From Lysinibacillus telephonicus (GTDB lineage Bacteria > Bacillota > Bacilli > Bacillales_A > Planococcaceae), in assembly GCF_003966145.1 (NCBI RefSeq), contig NZ_RXNR01000042.1, positions 1 through 33,870 of the forward strand: a DNA stretch of 33,870 bases. Direction: 5' to 3'. The notes under the pieces are model-generated. The model saw nothing but the letters and a program-made list of their open reading frames with translations, was not told the origin of the DNA and did not search any database. Below are positions 28,988 to 33,870 of this stretch, piece after piece. Position numbers and translations under genes: made by a program. The first letter of the stretch is position 1, and each line of letters starts with the position of its first letter.

Positions 28988-29922
28988 AGTTGTGTAACTC
29001 CTTTATGTGCTTTTAAATCTGCTCTTTTCCATAGATGTGCAACAATAATCGTTAAGACGAATGCTGTGACAACTCGAATAATAAGCAATGGTAATATCGG
29101 AATGCCTAAAGGAACAAAAATTAATGTATCTTCAATAACTGCATGACATGCCACTAAAAAGATAAACGCTAAAGTTGCATCCTTTTTGCTTACCCCATCT
29201 TCTTCCACGGCTTGGATCATTATTCCTGCACCGTAGGCAAGGCCAATGATTAGCCCAGCTACAAGTGTCATTGACGTATTTGGTTGAACGCCAATCACTT
29301 TAGTAAATGGAGCTAATGCATTAGACACTTTCTCTAAGTATTTTAAATCACGTAAATATTGTACGATAATCATTAACGGAATTACGATAATAGCAAGCTG
29401 TAAAATCCCGAGGCTTGCCTTTTCGAATCCTAGCAAAACGATTTCTCCCCAACCCGTGGGATTTTGAGTTTGCTCAGAAAAAAAGCCATACTTTGCGATT
29501 TCTCCTCCACCTTGCCATACAAATCTTATGATAAGAGCAGAAAATATCGCTAATCCGAATCTTACAGCAAGTATTACCCACAATTTAACTCCCACGCGGA
29601 GAGCTACTCCTGTTTCTATAAATAAGTTATGTGAAAAGGAAAGCATAACTGCGAGTATAAATACTTCCTTTACAGTTAACTCAAGAGACAAGATCCCCGC
29701 AATCCCAGCATATAAGTTTAATGCATTTCCCAACACTAACGGAATTGCAGCTTCTCCACTTAAACCTAGTAATCCCATTAGTGGTTCCACAAAATTAATA
29801 ATCCATGTTAATACCGGTGTAAATTGGAGAATTGTAACGATTAATGTAATCGGAAAAATTACTTTACTTAAAGTCCATGTAGTTTTTAACCCCGCATTTA
29901 ATCCTTTTCGAAGCGATGACAT
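28984..29922 (-). CDS. yvoD: Nucleoside-recognition domain membrane protein YvoD
   Basis: 312-residue integral membrane protein with about eight hydrophobic helices and Gate-type (nucleoside recognition) segments: GNALNLYAGIAG, SFSHNLFIETGVALR, VAGLIIGLAYGAGIMI and ACHAVIEDTLIFVPLG. The transported substrate or partner is unknown. A GGGG-type Shine-Dalgarno precedes the ATG at 29922. It lies 12 bp after lgt and overlaps ppaX, so it is co-translated within the lgt operon. Confidence 0.88.
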   Translation of the reverse strand: MSSLRKGLNAGLKTTWTLSKVIFPITLIVTILQFTPVLTWIINFVEPLMGLLGLSGEAAIPLVLGNALNLYAGIAGILSLELTVKEVFILAVMLSFSHNLFIETGVALRVGVKLWVILAVRFGLAIFSALIIRFVWQGGGEIAKYGFFSEQTQNPTGWGEIVLLGFEKASLGILQLAIIVIPLMIIVQYLRDLKYLEKVSNALAPFTKVIGVQPNTSMTLVAGLIIGLAYGAGIMIQAVEEDGVSKKDATLAFIFLVACHAVIEDTLIFVPLGIPILPLLIIRVVTAFVLTIIVAHLWKRADLKAHKGVTQL

Positions 29923-29934
29923 CCCATTTCCCCT

Positions 29935-30756
29935 CTATTTGTTATCCTTGTAACGAACAACTGGTCGGACTTTCATTCTACGGTAAACAATTGCGGCAAT
30001 GCCGATAATGATTGCAATAATTGAAACGACCTGTGCAGAACGCAAATTGCCAATTAAATATAAGCTGTCAGTTCTCATACCTTCGATAAAAAATCGCCCA
30101 ATTGAATACCAAATCATATAGGAGAAGAAAATTTCTCCACGGTGTAAATTGACTTTTCGCAATGATAGTAAAATAATTAATCCTACTACGTTCCATAGAG
30201 ATTCATATAAGAAGGTTGGATGTACATAAGTGCCAAGCTCTTCGATATACATTTGTTCAATAATCCAGTTTGGCAGCATTAGATTTTCTAAAAAGTCTCG
30301 ACTTACTGGCCCGCCAAATGCCTCCTGGTTCATGAAATTGCCCCAGCGACCAATAATCTGACCTACTAAAATACTTGGTGCAGCAATATCAGCTACCTTT
30401 AAAAAACTAACTCCTCTTTTTCTGCAGAAAATATATGCAGTAATGACAGCACCTATCAAAGCACCATGAATCGCGATGCCGCCATTCCAAATTTGAATGA
30501 TTTTCCCTGGATTTGCTCCGTAAAACTCCCATTTCATCACTACATAATAAATACGAGCACAGATTATAGAAATTGGAATTGCCCAAATCAATAAATCTGC
30601 TAAAAAATTTTCGGGCAATCCACGTTTTACCGCTTCTCTTTGTCCTATGAAATATGCTAGTACAATTCCTGATGCAATTAAAATCCCGTACCAACGAACC
30701 TTTATGCTGCCTATTTCAAAAGCAATAGGGTCTATTGCAAGTAAAATATGATCCAT
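29935..30756 (-). CDS. lgt: Prolipoprotein diacylglyceryl transferase
   Basis: Membrane enzyme that transfers diacylglycerol from phosphatidylglycerol to the lipobox cysteine of prolipoproteins, such as the binding protein at 11129 and CccB at 32186. The 273 residues have about seven hydrophobic helices, the conserved HGALIG (His97) and the Lgt signature [13 protein letters not shown] (136-148). The ATG at 30756 has GAGGAG 7 nt upstream. The frame continues to 30918 only because it runs into the GC-rich repeat, whose translation (Cys/Arg-rich) is not part of Lgt. Confidence 0.96.
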   Translation of the reverse strand: MDHILLAIDPIAFEIGSIKVRWYGILIASGIVLAYFIGQREAVKRGLPENFLADLLIWAIPISIICARIYYVVMKWEFYGANPGKIIQIWNGGIAIHGALIGAVITAYIFCRKRGVSFLKVADIAAPSILVGQIIGRWGNFMNQEAFGGPVSRDFLENLMLPNWIIEQMYIEELGTYVHPTFLYESLWNVVGLIILLSLRKVNLHRGEIFFSYMIWYSIGRFFIEGMRTDSLYLIGNLRSAQVVSIIAIIIGIAAIVYRRMKVRPVVRYKDNK

Positions 30757-30780
30757 TATAAAACTCCTCTCATATAAAAA

Positions 30781-31012
30781 AGCGCAAGCGCCCTTGTTAG
30801 CCCCGCGTCGACGAAATCGCCACATCGTGTGGCTTCGTCGACATGACTCACATCGTGTGAGCCCCAAGCGCTGGCCGACAAAAGTGCCACATCGCATGTC
30901 TTGTCGGCACTTGCACATCCGTGTGCTGCGGAGGACCCCAATCGCGAAGCTTTTCCAGCTTTCGACCGAGGGCAGACCGCGACCTCGAAGGGCTGGGCGC
31001 TGGAGCCAGACA
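30781..31012. repeat. GC-rich structured repeat, copy D, between hprK and lgt
   Basis: 232 bp starting AGCGCAAGCGCCC and ending GGGCTGGGCGCTGGAGCCAGA; the AGCGCCC/GGGCGCT ends pair. It shares its right half with copy B (9306-9478) but has two additional hairpins: GTCGACGAA/TTCGTCGAC enclosing CCACATCGTGTGG, and CTCACA-tcg-TGTGAG. It lies within the operon, between the hprK stop and the lgt Shine-Dalgarno, so hprK-lgt messages must read through it. Confidence 0.85.
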
Positions 31013-31041
31013 TTTTTTCAAAAACTTAATTCTTTCTTAAA

Positions 31042-31980
31042 TTAATAATCATCTATTTCATCTTGTATTGAAATTACTTCATCTAAGCGTCTTGAAAATT
31101 CCTGTGCAGCATTAACACCCATTTTTTTCAGACGATAGTTCATTGCTGCTACTTCAATAATTACTGATACATTTCGACCAGGCTGTACTGGAATTGTTAG
31201 TTTCGTAATATCAGTATCGATAATTTTCATTTTTTCTTCATCTAATCCAAGACGGTCATATGTTTTATCTGGATCCCAGTTTTCCAATTCAATAATAAGT
31301 GTAATTCGTTTAAATGGACGAATTGCACTTGCACCAAACAAAGTCATAATATCAATAATACCGATTCCTCTAATTTCTAACAAATGTTCTAAAAGAGGCG
31401 GTGGGCTACCGATAATTAAATTTTCAGCTTCTTGTCGAATTTCTACACAATCGTCTGCAACTAAACGATGGCCTTTTTTAATAAGTTCTAGAGCAGTTTC
31501 ACTTTTCCCTACTCCACTTTTACCAATTATTAGCACACCTATCCCGTATACATCGACCAAAACACCATGTACAGCAGCTGTTGGAGCAAGTTTACTTTCA
31601 AGATAATTTGTTAATCTACTAGAAAACCTAGTTGTCTTCATAGTAGTTGATAATACAGGAACATGGTTTTCATTAGAAGCAGCAATCAGTTCTTTTGGGA
31701 CTTCTAATCCTCTTGATACTACAATTGCAGGTGTATCCTGCGAGCAAAGTTTGAACATTCGCTCTTTTTTTAATTCTGTTGGAAGCATTTCAAAAAAAGA
31801 CAATTCTGTTTTACCTATTAATTGAACTCTATTTGCAGGGTAGTGTGTAAAATAACCAGCCATTTCAAGTCCTGGACGTGAAATATCACTCGTTGTGATG
31901 GATCGGCCAATTCCTTCATGTCCACTTACTAACTCTAAATTAAATTTTTCAATTACTTCTTTTGTCCTTACTTGAATCAT
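31042..31980 (-). CDS. hprK: HPr kinase/phosphorylase
   Basis: Bifunctional sensor that phosphorylates HPr and Crh on Ser46 when glycolytic intermediates are high and removes the phosphate when inorganic phosphate rises. The 312 residues contain His138 in AAVHGVLVD, Walker A GKSGVGKS (153-160), the acidic VADDCVEI and the signature [18 protein letters not shown]. The ATG at 31980 has GGGGAG 9 nt upstream and gives the family's usual length; the frame opens 30 nt earlier without support. Crh, its substrate, is at 14598-14855. Confidence 0.96.
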   Translation of the reverse strand: MIQVRTKEVIEKFNLELVSGHEGIGRSITTSDISRPGLEMAGYFTHYPANRVQLIGKTELSFFEMLPTELKKERMFKLCSQDTPAIVVSRGLEVPKELIAASNENHVPVLSTTMKTTRFSSRLTNYLESKLAPTAAVHGVLVDVYGIGVLIIGKSGVGKSETALELIKKGHRLVADDCVEIRQEAENLIIGSPPPLLEHLLEIRGIGIIDIMTLFGASAIRPFKRITLIIELENWDPDKTYDRLGLDEEKMKIIDTDITKLTIPVQPGRNVSVIIEVAAMNYRLKKMGVNAAQEFSRRLDEVISIQDEIDDY

Positions 31981-32120
31981 CAGCCTTAACTCCCCTATCT
32001 TTCCTGGCATATAGTATTTATTTTAGCATGTAACAGATAGAATGTATTTAAAATATACCTAAAAGAAAATAGTATCGTCCAATACAGCGTTTTGAGACGT
32101 CAAAAGGGGGATTATATATA

Positions 32121-32162
32121 AAAAAGAAAGACTTCCTAGAAATTCTCATTCTCTAGAAAGCC
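32121..32162 (-). terminator. Terminator of cccB
   Basis: On the minus strand GGCTTTCTAGA pairs with TCTAGGAAGTC (11 bp with G-U pairs), followed by TTTCTTTTTTAT. It lies 24 bp beyond the cccB stop and upstream of hprK. Confidence 0.8.
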
Positions 32163-32185
32163 CTTTCAAACGTTCATTTATTGAA

Positions 32186-32533
32186 TTATTTTTGAGTTGC
32201 CAGCCAAGCTGCTGCTGCTTCAGCATCTTCACCTTTTAGTAGTCCAGGAGGCATTTGGTTTTTACCATTTAAAATTACATCTAAAATTTCTTCTTCTGAA
32301 AGACGGCTACCAACGTCAGATAACGCAGGTGTTTGACCCATACCTTGCAGGTTTCCTCCATGGCACATTACACAGCCTTCTTTAACTAAAGCTTCTCCAT
32401 CTGCAGCTGCAGTTTCTCCTGTTCCAGCTGTTTCATCAGTAGTCTTTGTATCATTGCCTTCTTCATTGCCACCGCCGCAAGCAGCTAGAAATAATGCTGA
32501 GCCGAATACTAGTGCTAACCATGCTTTTTTCAT
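32186..32533 (-). CDS. cccB: Cytochrome c-551 lipoprotein
   Basis: Small membrane-anchored electron carrier on the outer face of the membrane, presumably passing electrons to a terminal oxidase. The 115 residues start with a lipoprotein signal (MKKAWLALVFGSALFLAAC, lipid Cys19). A Thr/Glu/Ala-rich linker follows, then one class I heme c domain with CVMCH (Cys54, Cys57, His58) and the Met ligand in NQMPPG (Met94). The ATG at 32533 has GGAGGGG upstream. The longer open frame runs back into yvjA and is rejected. It neighbours yvjA as in B. subtilis. Confidence 0.94.
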   Translation of the reverse strand: MKKAWLALVFGSALFLAACGGGNEEGNDTKTTDETAGTGETAAADGEALVKEGCVMCHGGNLQGMGQTPALSDVGSRLSEEEILDVILNGKNQMPPGLLKGEDAEAAAAWLATQK

Positions 32534-32560
32534 TTGAACCCCTCCAAAATGAATAAATAA

Positions 32561-32585
32561 GTGTATTACACTGCCAATTATAGCA
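32561..32585 (-). promoter_or_regulatory. Extended -10 promoter of cccB with adjacent palindrome
   Basis: TGC-TATAAT (complement of 32577-32585) is an extended -10 just past the yvjA stop; the -35 is poor. GTGTATTACAC (32561-32571), a palindrome about a central base, lies at the expected start of transcription and could be an operator; no regulator is proposed. Confidence 0.5.
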
Positions 32586-32588
32586 AAA

Positions 32589-33452
32589 TCACACTCGCTT
32601 GAAACCTTCCCCCAGCACCTCATAGGCATCAGAAACGATGACAAATGCAGACGGGTCAACGGTTTTAATGATTTGTTTCAGCTTTGTGAATTCTGTTTGA
32701 TAAACAACAACCATTAGCATAAGTTTTTGTTCTCCTGTATATCCACCGAATGCTGGCATCTTTGTAACACCCCGATCAATTTCCATGTAAATTGCATCTC
32801 GTACTTCATCCTGTTTATTCGTAATAATATAAACCATTTTTGATTGACTGAATCCTAACTGAACGATGTCAATTGTTTTAGTAGTGACGTATAACCCGAT
32901 TAATGCGTATAAACCTCTTTCTAAATCGAAAACTAATGCTGCACTAATGGCAATTATTCCGTCTATTAGCAGGACGCTGGTACCTAAAGTTAAACCAGTA
33001 AATTTCGTAATAATTTGTGCGAGTAAATCGGTACCACCAGTTGAGGCGTTTCCTTTAAAAACCAAGCCAATACCTAAACCAACAACTATTCCCCCAAAAA
33101 TAGCTGCCAACAATGCATTATCTGTCCATGCAGACCAATCATTCATTAAAATTACGAAAAACGGTAAGGCAATCGTTCCAATAAATGATTTAAAGCCAAA
33201 TCTTTTCCCTAGTACAAGAACTCCAGCAATAAACAGTGGTATATTAAAAGCATATTGGACTATTCCAGCATTCCAGCCAAAAAGGCCATTCAAGATTGTA
33301 CTTATCCCACTTACACCGCTGGAAGCTACTTGATTCGGAAATAAAAACACGCTAAATCCAAATGCTATTACTGCAGCTCCTAGAAGCACATAAATATATT
33401 CTTGAATAGTATCATTAGAATTAAATACTTTATTCTTATTTTTTTTGCTCAT
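32589..33452 (-). CDS. yvjA: YitT family membrane protein (YvjA-like)
   Basis: 287-residue protein with five or six hydrophobic helices in the first two-thirds (starting YIYVLLGAAVIAFGFSVFLF), GNASTGGTDLLAQII, and a soluble C-terminal DUF2179 domain (KMVYIITNKQDEVRDAIYMEIDRGVTKMPAFGGYTGEQK). The function of the family is not established. GAGAGGAAATTT precedes the ATG at 33452. It sits upstream of cccB on the same strand, the B. subtilis neighbourhood. Confidence 0.9.
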   Translation of the reverse strand: MSKKNKNKVFNSNDTIQEYIYVLLGAAVIAFGFSVFLFPNQVASSGVSGISTILNGLFGWNAGIVQYAFNIPLFIAGVLVLGKRFGFKSFIGTIALPFFVILMNDWSAWTDNALLAAIFGGIVVGLGIGLVFKGNASTGGTDLLAQIITKFTGLTLGTSVLLIDGIIAISAALVFDLERGLYALIGLYVTTKTIDIVQLGFSQSKMVYIITNKQDEVRDAIYMEIDRGVTKMPAFGGYTGEQKLMLMVVVYQTEFTKLKQIIKTVDPSAFVIVSDAYEVLGEGFKRV

Positions 33453-33494
33453 AAATTTCCTCTCTTATATAAAATTCTCTATTTATTCTGGATG

Positions 33495-33503
33495 ATTATA
33501 ACA
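33495..33503 (-). promoter_or_regulatory. Candidate extended -10 promoter of yvjA
   Basis: TGT-TATAAT on the minus strand (-10 complement of 33495-33500), about 45 bp before the start codon, with no good -35. The remainder of 33504-33735 is AT-rich with no gene recognised. Confidence 0.4.
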
Positions 33504-33760
33504 AAGACATATGAAAAAGAGAACTTCATCAAAATAAACTGCTATCTATTACTAAATTGAGGCATTAAAGGATATACATCGATTAATTTATTATTCTAAC
33601 AAGTAAGCATGAGGTATTCATTTATGTAAAAAAATTAATTCTAATTGCATTTCAGTTAAATTAACTTATATAAGAACATTGCTCTATAATCAAATTCTCC
33701 CATAGAAACTATCAATTAAAAGTTTAAATAAAAAATGACTGTCCCACATAATGATATGCT

Positions 33761-33820
33761 CCCTATTAGGTAGACAGATGAAAAAATAAAAATTCATCTA
33801 CCTAATAGGGGGCTTTTTTT
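33761..33820 (+). terminator. Leader hairpin with terminator form in the IS
   Basis: CCCTATTAGGTAGA (33761-33774) and its exact complement (33797-33810) form a 14-bp stem, extendable by TGAA/TTCA past a bulge, followed by GGCTTTTTTT. The 3' arm contains the AGGGGG that would be the Shine-Dalgarno for the ATG at 33821, so the fold hides it. Confidence 0.7.
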
Positions 33821-33870
33821 ATGACCTTTTATAAGTATCCAAAAGAATTTATGTTAAAAATTATTCAACT
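33821..33870 (+). CDS. Transposase OrfA-like protein, N-terminal fragment
   Basis: Sixteen codons, MTFYKYPKEFMLKIIQ, are visible before the window ends. The pattern KYPKEFMLKIIQ matches the opening of IS3-family OrfA helix-turn-helix proteins (typically KYSxEFKLKVVQ). The start directly follows the T-run of the leader hairpin. The IS3 assignment rests on this short motif and the leader layout. Confidence 0.5.
   Translation, partial: MTFYKYPKEFMLKIIQ

Larger units (their letters stand above)
33736..33870 (+). mobile_element. Left end of an IS3-like insertion sequence (cut by window edge)
   Basis: The likely outer end is TGACTGTCCCAC at 33736, followed by a leader hairpin and an OrfA-like start. 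The opposite end lies outside the window, so terminal repeats and target duplication cannot be checked. Confidence 0.5.

Noticed and set aside
30757-30918. 54-codon N-terminal extension of Lgt
   Set aside because: It translates the GC-rich repeat; a good Shine-Dalgarno and the family N-terminus place the start at 30756.
32534-32659. 42-codon extension of the cytochrome overlapping yvjA
   Set aside because: The lipoprotein signal starts at MKKAW with GGAGGGG before it; the extension is the antiphase reading of the yvjA 3' end.

Overview
The window is low-GC chromosomal DNA from an endospore-forming member of the Bacillales. Gene order follows the Bacillus subtilis block from hprK to eno almost gene for gene: yvjA-cccB, hprK-lgt-yvoD-ppaX-yvoF, the his operon, yvcD, trxB, yvcI-rapZ-yvcK-whiA-crh, clpP, and cggR-gapA-pgk-tpiA-gpmI-eno. 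Protein divergence, the many GC-rich dispersed repeats and an in-tRNA integration scar suggest a Planococcaceae-type host (Lysinibacillus/Solibacillus-like); that placement is inference. Nearly everything is on the minus strand. The plus-strand exceptions are clpP, a CotF-type coat gene, a dead integrase fragment and a transposase at the right edge.

Layout in plus coordinates. 1-577: 5' end of an outgoing gene, a decayed fragment resembling an acyl-CoA dehydrogenase C-terminus, and the eno terminator. 578-7967: lower glycolysis with its regulator CggR and a candidate operator. 8066-9183: a thioredoxin-fold small protein and a spore coat protein behind a sigma-G-like promoter. 9186-9618: a head-to-tail array of GC-rich structured repeats. 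9637-12044: a polar amino-acid ABC transporter operon. 12391-13495: palindromes and a tRNA-Arg(CCG) whose 3' end is duplicated 0.8 kb away, bracketing an integrase remnant. 13605-14361: clpP with a CtsR operator. 14598-18377: crh-whiA-yvcK-rapZ-yvcI. 18522-21278: trxB and the TPR protein YvcD. 21429-27239: his operon. 27371-27699: an unusual array of about 21-bp phased ACG motifs nested in 100-bp repeats. 27757-31980: yvoF-ppaX-yvoD-lgt-hprK, with another GC-rich repeat between hprK and lgt. 32121-33500: cccB and yvjA. 33736-33870: left end of an IS3-like element.

How the genes work together: gap, pgk, tpiA, gpmI and eno carry triose phosphates to phosphoenolpyruvate under CggR. HprK phosphorylates Ser46 of Crh (and HPr, not in this window) to signal carbon status through CcpA. 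RapZ, YvcK and WhiA link cell-wall and central metabolism to growth. ClpP is the heat-shock protease. The his operon carries Z, G, D, B, H, F and IE but no hisA: hisH overlaps hisF directly.

Most of the window is conserved backbone. The least explained elements are the phased ACG array, the modular GC-rich repeats, the missing hisA, the tRNA-Arg integration scar, and the transposase leader whose hairpin covers its own ribosome binding site. I saw no CRISPR array and no clearly new multigene system.
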